Origin: Clostridia bacterium
GTDB taxonomy: Bacteria; Bacillota; Clostridia; Christensenellales; Borkfalkiaceae
NCBI GenBank assembly: GCA_017396365.1
Contig: JAFQMD010000022.1
Coordinates: 101,449-165,448, forward strand
Direction of reading: 5' to 3'
DNA length: 64,000 nt
Shown here: positions 50,192 to 59,119 of the stretch, piece after piece
How positions within the stretch are numbered: the first letter of the stretch is position 1
Layout of the letters: each line of letters begins with the position of its first letter
Program-made: the position numbers and the translations under genes
The notes under the pieces: model-generated
Seen by the model: the letters and a program-made list of their open reading frames with translations, nothing else
The model's database searches: none
What the model was told of the DNA's origin: nothing

Positions 50192-50220
50192 TACCGCAAA
50201 TCCCAACGGGACTTGCGGTA
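50192..50220. terminator. Terminator of rpsT
   Basis: TACCGCAAATCCC and GGGACTTGCGGTA form a stem; leftward reading (minus strand) ends in TATTTCTTG, rightward in AAATTTTTTA. It lies just past the rpsT stop at 50238. Confidence 0.75.
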
Positions 50221-50237
50221 AAATTTTTTATTTAAAA

Positions 50238-50507
50238 TTAGTCTTTCTTTAAAGCGTTGATTCTCTTTGCTAAGCCCGACTTCTTGTTAGCAGCGGTGTT
50301 TTTGTGATATACACCCTTAGCAACTGAAGAGTCGATTAACGCTGCGGTAGCAGGGAAGAGTTTAACTGCTTCTTCGTAATTGCCAGAATCAATAACTGCG
50401 TTGAGTTTTTTAATTGCGGTCTTTACTTCAGACTTGTTGTTTTTGTTAACTAAGTTTTTCTTTGCGCTTACGAGTACGCGCTTTTTAGCAGATTTAATGT
50501 TAGGCAC
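50238..50507 (-). CDS. rpsT: 30S ribosomal protein S20
   Basis: 89 residues, typical S20 length (85-90). Start is GTG at 50507 behind AAGGAG. The sequence opens PNIKSAKKRVLVSAKKN and has the TAIKKLNAV and VYHKNTAANKKSGLAKRIN segments conserved in S20. It binds 16S rRNA at the bottom of the small subunit. It is monocistronic, as usual for rpsT. The downstream gap before murI is about 166 bases. Confidence 0.97.
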   Translation of the reverse strand: MPNIKSAKKRVLVSAKKNLVNKNNKSEVKTAIKKLNAVIDSGNYEEAVKLFPATAALIDSSVAKGVYHKNTAANKKSGLAKRINALKKD

Positions 50508-50548
50508 TTTATTTCTCCTTTATATAAAAACAAATTTACAGTAAGCAT

Positions 50549-50577
50549 ATTTTACCACAAAAAAACACGGTTGGCAA
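50549..50577 (-). promoter_or_regulatory. Sigma-A promoter of rpsT
   Basis: On the minus strand TTGCCA (50577-50572), 17-base spacer, TAAAAT (50554-50549), followed by AAGGAG and the GTG start. Confidence 0.82.
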
Positions 50578-50673
50578 GAATATTTAATGCTTTTTTGTTA
50601 TTATTTTTTAAAAAATCAAGAAAATTTTAGTTTGTGGTGATAAAGAATAAAATATAATCATAAAATATCGCGT

Positions 50674-51384
50674 ATGGATAAAAGATGCGTTGTTATTTGC
50701 GATAGCGGAATAGGTGGATTAAGGCTTTTAAAAAGTTTGCAAGATAGGTTTCCAAGCGAGAATTTTGTCTATTTTGCCGATTACGACAATTTGCCGTACG
50801 GTGACAAAACGACCGAACAACTTTTTCAAATTGCTGAGAATATTTATCAGAGGGCAAAAGTTTTTAGCCCAAAACTAATAGTTTTTGCTTGCAACACTTT
50901 ATCTACGACCGTTTTACCGTATTTTACTCAAAAACCGATTTCAATTATAGGCGTTTATCCAAAAGCGGTAGATGGAAGCGGCGTTTTGCTTTGTACAAAA
51001 CGTACTGCAAGCAGTAAGTACGTCGAAGATTTAAAACGTAAATTTAAAGCCTTAGAAGTGGTTGAGATGAAAGATTTAGCAAGTCAAATTGAAAGGGTTG
51101 CCCGTTTTGGTGGGGATATAGATTTAAGCGAATTAAAAAACGTTCGCTTTGAAAAATACGATTACCTTTCACTCGGTTGTACGCACTATGCTTTTGCTAA
51201 AAAACGTTTAGAGCAAATTTTCAAAAATACACCTATTGTAAGCGGTGAAGACCTAACTTTTGATAAAATTGAGTTTTTTTTGACCACCAATGACGCAAAA
51301 GGCGAAAACGGTTGCGTAAGTTTTGTAGGAAAGCAGAGCGAGTTTATAAAAAACCTTTATAATAAAGGCATTTTTGAAATTTAA
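50674..51384 (+). CDS. murI: Glutamate racemase
   Basis: 236 residues, slightly shorter than usual (~265). Catalytic cysteines in VFACNTLSTT (near residue 74) and LSLGCTHY (near residue 169). The opening VVICDSGIGGLRLLKSL and YFADYDNLPYGDKT are family motifs. It makes D-glutamate for peptidoglycan and sits next to the dcw cluster. The start at 50674 lacks a clear Shine-Dalgarno; a -10 TATAAT lies at 50653-50658. Confidence 0.92.
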   Translation: MDKRCVVICDSGIGGLRLLKSLQDRFPSENFVYFADYDNLPYGDKTTEQLFQIAENIYQRAKVFSPKLIVFACNTLSTTVLPYFTQKPISIIGVYPKAVDGSGVLLCTKRTASSKYVEDLKRKFKALEVVEMKDLASQIERVARFGGDIDLSELKNVRFEKYDYLSLGCTHYAFAKKRLEQIFKNTPIVSGEDLTFDKIEFFLTTNDAKGENGCVSFVGKQSEFIKNLYNKGIFEI

Positions 51385-51399
51385 TTAAATAATAAAATT

Positions 51400-51442
51400 T
51401 GGCTCGTGTGGTTATTGCAAAAAACTTACGGGTCATTTTTTA
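51400..51442 (+). terminator. Terminator after murI
   Basis: TGGCTCGT (51400-51407) and ACGGGTCA (51428-51435) form an 8-bp stem with two G-U pairs, followed by TTTTTT at 51436-51441. Weaker than the other terminators here, but in the right place. Confidence 0.65.
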
Positions 51443-51478
51443 TAAAAAATTTTAAAAAACTCCGATTTTTTTGCTAAA

Positions 51479-51512
51479 AGTGGTTGACAGTGGTCAATCG
51501 TTGTTGTATAAT
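51479..51512 (+). promoter_or_regulatory. mraZ promoter with putative MraZ operator repeats
   Basis: TTGACA (51484-51489), 17-base spacer, TATAAT (51507-51512), exact consensus. Two direct repeats AGTGGT at 51479-51484 and 51489-51494, with a 10-bp period, overlap the -35. MraZ is known to bind tandem TGG-containing repeats in its own promoter, so autoregulation is likely. Confidence 0.78.
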
Positions 51513-51541
51513 GGTGTTATCAATACAAGGAGGAGAGGTTT

Positions 51542-51973
51542 TTGAAACATTTTTCAGGCGAGCATTATCATCAACTCGATACTAAAAACAGAATAAGAAT
51601 ACCCGCTAAATTCAAAAGCGAAATTACTGAAAAGTTAGTTTTCAGTAAAGGCGTTACTCCTTGTATATATGTACTTCCGTATAGCGAATACGCGGAAATG
51701 ATTGAAAAATTCAATTCGCTTCCACAATTTGATAGCGAAGTTCAACTCGCTCTTTCGATTTATATGGCGTCGTTTGAAGTTTTAGAAGAGGATAATCAAG
51801 GTAGAATTCTTATTCCACAGTCTCTTTTAGATTACGCAGGTATCCAAAAAAACGTGGTAACCGTCGGTGTTAAAAACAGGCTTGAAATATGGAGCGAAGA
51901 GCGTAGAGAATCGCTTACTAAGAAAAAGACCTTTGAAGATTATATGTCAATTCTTTCGTCGAGGCTACAATAA
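51542..51973 (+). CDS. mraZ: MraZ, transcriptional regulator of the dcw cluster
   Basis: 143 residues, start TTG at 51542 directly behind AAGGAGGAGAGG. Two SpoVT/AbrB-type halves: GEHYHQLDTKNRIRIPAKFK and EVLEEDNQGRILIPQSLLDY, each with the conserved Asp-x-x-x-Arg-(I/L)-x-(I/L)-P pattern. MraZ forms ring oligomers and represses its own operon. The stop overlaps the rsmH start by one base. Confidence 0.95.
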   Translation: MKHFSGEHYHQLDTKNRIRIPAKFKSEITEKLVFSKGVTPCIYVLPYSEYAEMIEKFNSLPQFDSEVQLALSIYMASFEVLEEDNQGRILIPQSLLDYAGIQKNVVTVGVKNRLEIWSEERRESLTKKKTFEDYMSILSSRLQ

Positions 51974-52908
51974 TGGATTTCGTTCATTATTCGGTTATGA
52001 AGGAAGAGTGTTTGCAAGGGCTTAAATTAAGTAGCGACGGAATTTATTTTGACGGAACGTTAGGTGGCGCTGGTCATTCTTACGAGATATTAAAAAGAAC
52101 TGCTCCAAACGGCAGACTTATAGCAACCGATTTGGATAAAGACGCTATTGAAAACGCAAAGCAAAAACTCAGCGAATTCGACGGAAGATTTACTCTTTAC
52201 AATACAAATTTTAAAAATATTAGTTCAGTTTTAAAAGAGTATGGCGTTACTGAGATAGACGGCGCGCTTTTAGATTTAGGCGTAAGTTCTTACCAACTCG
52301 ACAATAGAGAAAGAGGTTTTTCATATATGAGTGAAAACGTTAGGCTCGATATGAGAATGGACCAAACGAGTGGTAAAAGCGCTTGGGAAGTAGTAAATTT
52401 ATACGAAAAATCAAAACTTTCTTATATTTTTTCAGTTTACGGAGAAGAAAAGTTTGCTGAAAATATTGCTAAGAATATTTGTGAAGAAAGAAAGATAAAA
52501 CCGATTGATACTACGGGTGAACTCGTAAAAATAATTGATAAGAGTATTCCGTACAAATTCAAGCAAAACGGGCATCCTGCGAAAAAGGTTTTTCAAGCCA
52601 TTAGAATTGAAGTAAACGAAGAACTCGACGGGCTATCCGAGTGTTTGAAAGATATCGTAAAAAAACTTAAAAAAGGCGGACGCTTGGTGGTTTTAACCTT
52701 CCATTCGTTAGAAGATAGGATAGTAAAACAAACCTTTAAGGATTTGGAAACCGATTGTATTTGCGATAAAAGATTTCCGATTTGCGTTTGCGGAAAGAAA
52801 AAAGAAGTAAAACTTATAACGAAAAAACCAATTGAGGCAAGCGAACAAGAACGTAAAGAGAATTCTCGTTCACATAGCGCTAAATTAAGAATTATTGAAA
52901 AAATTTAA
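51973..52908 (+). CDS. rsmH: 16S rRNA (cytosine-1402-N4)-methyltransferase
   Basis: 311 residues. SAM-binding FDGTLGGAGHS near residue 28 and the family signature GALLDLGVSSYQLDNRERGFSY near 95, then RRLxVxTFHSLEDRIVK-type region near 240. It methylates C1402 at the ribosomal decoding centre (older name MraW). It overlaps mraZ by one base (TAATG). Confidence 0.96.
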   Translation: MDFVHYSVMKEECLQGLKLSSDGIYFDGTLGGAGHSYEILKRTAPNGRLIATDLDKDAIENAKQKLSEFDGRFTLYNTNFKNISSVLKEYGVTEIDGALLDLGVSSYQLDNRERGFSYMSENVRLDMRMDQTSGKSAWEVVNLYEKSKLSYIFSVYGEEKFAENIAKNICEERKIKPIDTTGELVKIIDKSIPYKFKQNGHPAKKVFQAIRIEVNEELDGLSECLKDIVKKLKKGGRLVVLTFHSLEDRIVKQTFKDLETDCICDKRFPICVCGKKKEVKLITKKPIEASEQERKENSRSHSAKLRIIEKI

Positions 52909-52949
52909 CTATAAGAAATCTTAAGTTATTAAATCAGGGGAGATAGAAT

Positions 52950-53525
52950 ATGTATAATAACAAGAATAATACGGCGGTTAAAGAAAGAACGTCTGAGCCT
53001 GCTACTAAAGAGCGCGCTTATAACGGTAACATAGAAGAATTATTTTCTTTCGACGAGGTAATTGAAGAAAAATCGTCGGCTAAGGCTTATCACGCGCCCG
53101 TAGTCGAAAACTTTACCGCTACGAGAGAAGAAGTAAGTGAAAAGGTTGAACAAAGCGAAGATTTTATGCCAACGTCTACTACTATGCAGTTTGAAAGTTC
53201 TGCCGATAACGACGTTTACGAAGATTTGAGAGTAAGAAACACCGCTAAGGAAAAGAAACAGAGAAAGACGGGCAAGGCTTACAAGTTCAATACTAAGGCA
53301 AAACTTTTGGTTGCCGTTTACGCGTTGGTTGTCGTAACGATTTTATCGCTTATCGTTATCAATTCGAATATGCTTAAAAATCTTGATAACTCTATTGACA
53401 ATTATTCTTCGCAAGTTACCGAACTTACTCAAGAATACAATATGGTTCAAGAGGAACTTGAAATTGCTAAAAGCGACGAAACGATAATCGAAAAGGCGCT
53501 TGAAATGGGTATGGAAAAAGCATAA
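52950..53525 (+). CDS. ftsL: FtsL-like bitopic division protein
   Basis: 191 residues, larger than the usual ~110-120 because of a ~110-residue acidic cytoplasmic N-terminus. One membrane helix (about 116-138, LLVAVYALVVVTILSLIVI) is followed by a coiled coil (LDNSIDNYSSQVTELTQEY). This architecture and the position between rsmH and the PBP gene identify FtsL, which joins FtsB/DivIC and FtsQ in activating septal synthesis. Sequence identity alone is weak. Confidence 0.82.
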   Translation: MYNNKNNTAVKERTSEPATKERAYNGNIEELFSFDEVIEEKSSAKAYHAPVVENFTATREEVSEKVEQSEDFMPTSTTMQFESSADNDVYEDLRVRNTAKEKKQRKTGKAYKFNTKAKLLVAVYALVVVTILSLIVINSNMLKNLDNSIDNYSSQVTELTQEYNMVQEELEIAKSDETIIEKALEMGMEKA

Positions 53526-53555
53526 TATAGGAGTATAACTATTAAAAATTTAAAT

Positions 53556-55262
53556 TTGAATATTTTACGAAAGAGGTTATTTGCGCTCGTTTGCGCGATA
53601 ACCTTTATTTTTTTGTCAATTTTATGCAGGGTGTTTTATATTCAAGTCGTGTGGGGAGAAGAATTGCAGTCAAAGGCAATAGACCAATGGACGAGAGAAC
53701 TTCCAGTCATTGCAAAAAGGGGTGTAATTACTGATAGAAACGGGCTAACGCTCGTTTCTAACGCCGATTGCTATTCAGTTTTCGTTAGGGCTCGTTCAGT
53801 TTCTAACGCCGAAGTAGTTGCAAAAACGCTTTCAAAAGTGTTGGGCGTAGATTACGACTCTCTTTATAAGAAAATTAGCGCGGTATCTTCGTCGGAAATT
53901 ACGGTCAAAAGACGAGTTGAAAAAGCGGAAATTGAAAAACTTAGCGAATACTCGTTAGACGGAGTGTATTTTGCTCCCGACAATACGAGATATTATCCGT
54001 ACGGAGATATGCTAAGTAAGGTTTTAGGGTACGTTTCGTCCGACGGTAGTGGTCAAACGGGCATTGAAAAATCGTATGAAGAGTATCTAAAAGGTTATAA
54101 CGGCGAAATATTATACGAGGCTGATTTAATAGGTAAAGATTTACAAGGCGCAAGCGCAAAATATTTACCTGCAACGAACGGACTAAACGTTAAACTTACG
54201 ATAGATTACGAAATACAAAGAATATGCGATTCAGTTATTTCAAAAGCCTACCAAAAGTACACGCCCAAATCGGCGTCCGTGTTAGTTTTAGATCCGTCAA
54301 ACGGGCAAATTTTAGCGCTTAGCGAATATCCTTGTTACGACTTAAACGATATTCCAAGAGATGATATTGCGCTTTTAAATAAACTGAGTAGATGTTCGCT
54401 TATAGTTGACTCGTACGAACCCGGTTCTACTTTTAAAGTGCTTACTGCCGCTGCAAATATTGAAGAATACCTAAAAGGAAATAAAAATGCTTTTTCGTTA
54501 GATTACGTTTTTAACTCGAATAGATATAGAGTGGTTGACGGGCGTAAAATTAAGTGTTGGAGTACACACGCAGGCGGAAAACACTCAAATGAGAATTTAG
54601 CGCTTGCGCTTAATAACAGTTGTAACCCGTGTTTTGTTGATATTGCGCTTTCGCTTGGAAAGCAAAAGATGTACGAATATATAAAGGCTTTTGGTTACGG
54701 TAACGTAACGGGAGTTGATTTCGGTGGCGAAGCAATAGGAATGTTACTTCCAGAAAGTACGGTAAAAAACGGTGACGTGGCGAGAATTGCGTTTGGTCAA
54801 TCTATTGCGGTTACTCCTATACAACTCGCTTGCGCAACGGCTTCCGCCATAAACGGAGGCGTTTACTACGAGCCTTATTTTGTAAGCGAAATCTACGACG
54901 AGTACGGCAATCTTGCTCAGAAGATTTTACCCAAAATGGTAAGAAGAGTCGTAAGCGAACAAACTTCTAAAATCCTTGCCGAATATTTAGAAGGGGTAGT
55001 TTCTAGCGGTAGCGGAAAACAGGCTTATATAGAGGGGTATAGCGTTGGCGGTAAAACGGGAACTGCTCAAAAGTTTGAAAACGGGGTTTTATCGCAAGGA
55101 AAATACGTGATGAGTTTCGTCGGTTTTTTCCCGTCTAAAAACCCTAAATATTTAGCGCTTGCAATAGTTGACGAGCCCGTAGGCGGACAGTACGGTTCTA
55201 CTGTCGCAGCGCCTTTGGTTAAGGAAATTTTTCAGGGCATAATAAATTGCAAAAACCTATAA
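53556..55262 (+). CDS. ftsI: Septal penicillin-binding protein 2/FtsI-type transpeptidase
   Basis: 568 residues from the TTG at 53556. Its best Shine-Dalgarno (AGGAG 53529-53533) is 22 bases away, but sits seven bases from an in-frame ATT at 53541. One N-terminal membrane helix, the pedestal region (KRGVITDRNG), then the transpeptidase with S291TFK, S355CN and K500TG. It lacks C-terminal PASTA domains, unlike SpoVD/PbpB of Bacillus (645-716 residues). It cross-links septal peptidoglycan. Confidence 0.9.
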   Translation: MNILRKRLFALVCAITFIFLSILCRVFYIQVVWGEELQSKAIDQWTRELPVIAKRGVITDRNGLTLVSNADCYSVFVRARSVSNAEVVAKTLSKVLGVDYDSLYKKISAVSSSEITVKRRVEKAEIEKLSEYSLDGVYFAPDNTRYYPYGDMLSKVLGYVSSDGSGQTGIEKSYEEYLKGYNGEILYEADLIGKDLQGASAKYLPATNGLNVKLTIDYEIQRICDSVISKAYQKYTPKSASVLVLDPSNGQILALSEYPCYDLNDIPRDDIALLNKLSRCSLIVDSYEPGSTFKVLTAAANIEEYLKGNKNAFSLDYVFNSNRYRVVDGRKIKCWSTHAGGKHSNENLALALNNSCNPCFVDIALSLGKQKMYEYIKAFGYGNVTGVDFGGEAIGMLLPESTVKNGDVARIAFGQSIAVTPIQLACATASAINGGVYYEPYFVSEIYDEYGNLAQKILPKMVRRVVSEQTSKILAEYLEGVVSSGSGKQAYIEGYSVGGKTGTAQKFENGVLSQGKYVMSFVGFFPSKNPKYLALAIVDEPVGGQYGSTVAAPLVKEIFQGIINCKNL

Positions 55263-55311
55263 TATAACGGTAATTTTGCAACTTTTTATGATAAATAGAA
55301 TAGGTGATAAT

Positions 55312-56763
55312 ATGTTGTTTTGCGAATTTATTAAGCGAATTGATTATTTAAAAATAAAAGGCAATGCGCCTACGGAAATTAGCGGGGTTTCCGACGTTTC
55401 GTACGAAGTTGAAAAAGGCAGTGTTTTTTTCGTCGTAAAAGGGAATAATACCGACGGTAGTTTGTTTATAAAAGATGCAGTGAAAAAAGGATGCGTCGCT
55501 ATAATTTGTGAAGAAGAAGTTAATATTGACCTTTGTCAAATAATCGTAAAAGACGTTAAAGTTGCGTTATCTCAAGGCTGTAGAGCCTTTTACAAAAACC
55601 CACAGGAAGACTTGCGAATCATAGGCGTTGTAGGAACTAACGGAAAAACCACCGTATGTCACGTGCTTTCTAAAATATTTTCACGTTCTGGTTATCAAGT
55701 CGGCGTTATGGGTACGCTCGGCGTGTTTTACGGCAACAATTCGGTTGAGACGAATTTAACGACTTTAGGCTCTGTAAAACTTTATAAAACCATTTATGAA
55801 ATGGTAAATTTTGGCGTAAACGTGCTGATTATGGAAGTGTCGGCGCACGCCATAGAGCAAAAAAGAGTAGACGGGCTTTTTTTCGACGCCTTAATATTTA
55901 CTAATTGCACCGAAGACCATTTAGATTACTTTAAAGATATGCACACGTACGCAAACGTTAAAAAGAGTTTGTTTAATGAAAAATACTGTAAGTATATGAT
56001 TGTAAATAGCGACGATAATTTAGGCGTTAAAATTTTAAACGAAAACGGAAAAAACGTCATAACTTACGGTATCGAAAATCCTGCCGACGTATTTGCGATA
56101 GACGTAGTAGTAACTAAAAACGGAGTTTCTTTCGTCGTTAACGTTTGCGACGTAATTTACGAACTTCAAAGTAAGTTGATAGGTATGTGCAACGTCTACA
56201 ATTTGCTTGCTTGTTGCGCTTGTAGCGCCTTATTTGGTATAAAAGTTCATCAAATAGCCCACGCTTTATCAAAGATAAATCCCGTTGAAGGTAGGGCTGA
56301 TTTAGTGTGTGAATATAAAGGCGCAAGCATTTTTATAGATTACGCTCACACGCCCGACGGGCTAAAACAAACGCTTACTTCAATGCGTAACATTTGTAAA
56401 AACAAGTTGATTTGCGTGTTTGGTTGCGGTGGCAACAGAGAAAAAGAAAAAAGACGAATTATGGGTGAAATTTCAGGTAAAATATGTGATTTTACTATAA
56501 TAACTACCGATAATCCGCGTTTTGAAAATCAAGATAAAATAATTGAAGATATAGAAAAGGGGATAATTCTCGTTAGCGATAGATACTTAAAGATAACGGA
56601 TAGAAAAATTGCAATAGAAACCGCTTTAAAAACTTTAAGCGTCGGCGACGTTTTAGTAGTTGCAGGTAAAGGCGCAGAAAGATATCAAGAAAAAGACGGT
56701 GTCAAAACTCCTTTTTACGATAGGGACGTAATATTGCAAATTATAAACGAAAACGGAGGATAA
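55312..56763 (+). CDS. murE: UDP-MurNAc-L-Ala-D-Glu:meso-diaminopimelate ligase
   Basis: 483 residues from the ATG at 55312, behind AGGTGA. ATP-binding GVVGTNGKTTVCHVL near residue 107 and EVSAHAIEQKRVDGL follow the Mur-ligase pattern. The substrate-specifying motif reads DNPRFEN (near 408), which is the meso-DAP type (DNPR), not the lysine type. It adds the third residue of the peptidoglycan stem. The usual next gene, murF, is absent here: mraY follows directly. Confidence 0.95.
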   Translation: MLFCEFIKRIDYLKIKGNAPTEISGVSDVSYEVEKGSVFFVVKGNNTDGSLFIKDAVKKGCVAIICEEEVNIDLCQIIVKDVKVALSQGCRAFYKNPQEDLRIIGVVGTNGKTTVCHVLSKIFSRSGYQVGVMGTLGVFYGNNSVETNLTTLGSVKLYKTIYEMVNFGVNVLIMEVSAHAIEQKRVDGLFFDALIFTNCTEDHLDYFKDMHTYANVKKSLFNEKYCKYMIVNSDDNLGVKILNENGKNVITYGIENPADVFAIDVVVTKNGVSFVVNVCDVIYELQSKLIGMCNVYNLLACCACSALFGIKVHQIAHALSKINPVEGRADLVCEYKGASIFIDYAHTPDGLKQTLTSMRNICKNKLICVFGCGGNREKEKRRIMGEISGKICDFTIITTDNPRFENQDKIIEDIEKGIILVSDRYLKITDRKIAIETALKTLSVGDVLVVAGKGAERYQEKDGVKTPFYDRDVILQIINENGG

Positions 56764-56767
56764 TATT

Positions 56768-57751
56768 TTGAAAGTATATTTATCGGGTTTTTTAACGTCG
56801 CTTATTTTAGCGATTATAACAGGTTTTTTAGCAATTCCGCTTTTAAAAAAGTTAAAGTTTGGTCAAAGCATTTTAAATTACGTAACCGAACATAATTATA
56901 AGAGTGGAACGCCTACTATGGGTGGAGTGATTTTTATTCTTTCGGCAATAATTTCATTTTTTATATTTGCAAAACCCGATAAATATCTATCTTTGGTGTG
57001 CATAAGCGTAGGTTTAAGTTATATGGCGGTCGGTTTTATCGACGATTTTATAAAGATTAAGTTAAAGCGGAATAAGGGTTTGTCTGCTTTGCAAAAAACA
57101 GTTTTTGAACTAATTATCGCTGTAATTATTTCAATTTTTGCCTTATCAAAAGGGCTTACAAAGGTATATTTACCTTTTTTTAATATAACTTTTGAACTTG
57201 GTTGGGCGTTTATTCCCGTTTGCATTTTGGTTTTTATATCTACGACTAACAGCGTAAATTTAACCGACGGGCTCGACGGTTTGGCGTCAGGCGTAACCTA
57301 TATAGTGTTTTTGGCCTTGGGGTTTATAATACTTTTACAAACGAAGTCTTTTTCGAGTAATTATATAAGTCTTATAGAATACGAAAACGTCGCCCTTTTA
57401 CTGTTCTCGCTTGCAGGCGGTTTGGTGGGATATCTTTTATTTAATACCCATAAAGCGTCGGTTTTTATGGGAGATACGGGCTCTCTCGCTCTCGGTGGAT
57501 TCGTTGCTATAACGTCGATAGTAAGTGGAAATTTACTTTTTATACCCGTAGTAGGAATAACTTACGTACTTTCAAGCATATCCGTAATAGTGCAAGTAAT
57601 TTATTATAAAAGAACTAAAAAAAGAGTGTTTTTAATGGCTCCGTTACATCATCACTTTCAACATAAAGGTTATGAAGAAAGTAAAATTGCAGTCGGTTAT
57701 AAAGTATTAACTCTAATTTTAGGTCTAATATGTGTAATTTCCTACTTGTAA
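56768..57751 (+). CDS. mraY: MraY, phospho-MurNAc-pentapeptide transferase
   Basis: 327 residues, TTG start at 56768 after GGAGG. Ten membrane helices with the family motifs SGTPTMGGVIF near residue 48, GFIDDFIKIK, NLTDGLDGLASG (Asp motif) and MAPLHHHFQHKG near 290. It makes lipid I from UDP-MurNAc-pentapeptide and undecaprenyl phosphate in the membrane. It follows murE by four bases, without the usual murF. Confidence 0.96.
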   Translation: MKVYLSGFLTSLILAIITGFLAIPLLKKLKFGQSILNYVTEHNYKSGTPTMGGVIFILSAIISFFIFAKPDKYLSLVCISVGLSYMAVGFIDDFIKIKLKRNKGLSALQKTVFELIIAVIISIFALSKGLTKVYLPFFNITFELGWAFIPVCILVFISTTNSVNLTDGLDGLASGVTYIVFLALGFIILLQTKSFSSNYISLIEYENVALLLFSLAGGLVGYLLFNTHKASVFMGDTGSLALGGFVAITSIVSGNLLFIPVVGITYVLSSISVIVQVIYYKRTKKRVFLMAPLHHHFQHKGYEESKIAVGYKVLTLILGLICVISYL

Positions 57752-57763
57752 AAAGGAGAGAGT

Positions 57764-59119
57764 ATGTACTTAAAAAGAGATAAGTTTTTAATTGTCGGAA
57801 TATCAAAAAGTGGAATTTCTTCAACCGAATTTTTGCTTTCTAAGGGCGCTAAGTGTTACGTTTACGACGACTACGACACGCAAACCGTAATATCCGAAAG
57901 TAAAAGGTTAGAAGAGATGGGCGCGGTCAAGGTCGTAAGAGAAGAAGTTTTTGATATATTAAAAGAAATAAACGTCGTGGTGCTAAGTCCGGGAGTTGCA
58001 ATCGACCATGAAATACCGCTTAAGGCTAAAAAACTCGGAAAGCGCATAATAGGCGAACTTGAACTTGCCTTTACGTATTCAAAGTCCCCTTTTATAGCAG
58101 TTACGGGAACAAACGGAAAAACGACCACTTGTACTATGATAGATTGCATTTTAAAAGAGAGTGGAATAAAGACGAAGTTGTGTGGGAATATAGGAATTCC
58201 AGTAACTAAAATCATAGAAGAAAGCGACGAAAATACCGTTATCGTAGCAGAAACTTCAAGTTTTCAACTTGAAACTGTAAATTCGTTTGCTCCGCACGTC
58301 GCGGTTATTACAAACGTAACGCCAGACCATTTGTCAAGGCATTACAATATGGAAAACTATCTCTTTATAAAAAGTAAAATTCTATACAATTTAAGAGAGA
58401 GTGAATACGCTGTTTTATGTTACGACGATCCGCTCGTTGTTAAACTTGCCGAAAAAACGAGAGCCAAAGTCGTATATTTTTCGATAAAGACAAGGGTAAA
58501 CGGCGCGTACGTAGAAGACGGAAAAATTTATTTTAAGGGCAAGGCTATTTGCGACGTAAAAACCCTGAATTTAAGTGGAGAACATAATTTATTAAACTTT
58601 TTAGCCTCGCTCTGCGTAGCGAAAATAATGGGCGTAGCAGACGAAATTACCGTAGGTAGCGCAAAGAGTTTTAAAGGCGTAAAACATAGAATTCAATACG
58701 TTGCGACAATAGACGGCGTTGACTATTTTAACGATTCTAAAGCGACTAATCAAGACGCAACTGAAAAGGCGATTGATTCAATGACTAAGCCAACGGTGTT
58801 GATTTTGGGTGGTAAAGACAAAGGGCTTGATTTTACCGAGTTGTTTGAAAAAATTAAAAACAGCGACGTAAAAAGCGTCGTTATAACGGGAGAGAGTAGG
58901 TTTAAAATGTTGGAGAGCGCAAAAAAGGTTGGATACGATAAAGTTTCCGTCGTTGAAGATTTTTATCTCGCAATAGATTTGGCGTCTTTGATTGCCGAAG
59001 AAGGCGACTGCGTACTTTTAAGTCCGGCGTGTAGCAGTTACGACAAGTTTACCGACTTTGAGCAAAGGGGAGACTCTTTTATAAAGTATTTGGAGAAAAC
59101 CGTTGAAAAGTTTAATTGA
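57764..59119 (+). CDS. murD: UDP-N-acetylmuramoylalanine-D-glutamate ligase
   Basis: 451 residues. N-terminal FLIVGISKSGISSTEFLLS for UDP binding, ATP loop VTGTNGKTTTCTMI near 113, SSFQLETV, and YFNDSKATNQDATEKAI in the C-terminal domain. It attaches D-glutamate to UDP-MurNAc-L-Ala. A strong AAAGGAGAGAG precedes the ATG. It overlaps ftsW by 17 bases. Confidence 0.96.
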   Translation: MYLKRDKFLIVGISKSGISSTEFLLSKGAKCYVYDDYDTQTVISESKRLEEMGAVKVVREEVFDILKEINVVVLSPGVAIDHEIPLKAKKLGKRIIGELELAFTYSKSPFIAVTGTNGKTTTCTMIDCILKESGIKTKLCGNIGIPVTKIIEESDENTVIVAETSSFQLETVNSFAPHVAVITNVTPDHLSRHYNMENYLFIKSKILYNLRESEYAVLCYDDPLVVKLAEKTRAKVVYFSIKTRVNGAYVEDGKIYFKGKAICDVKTLNLSGEHNLLNFLASLCVAKIMGVADEITVGSAKSFKGVKHRIQYVATIDGVDYFNDSKATNQDATEKAIDSMTKPTVLILGGKDKGLDFTELFEKIKNSDVKSVVITGESRFKMLESAKKVGYDKVSVVEDFYLAIDLASLIAEEGDCVLLSPACSSYDKFTDFEQRGDSFIKYLEKTVEKFN

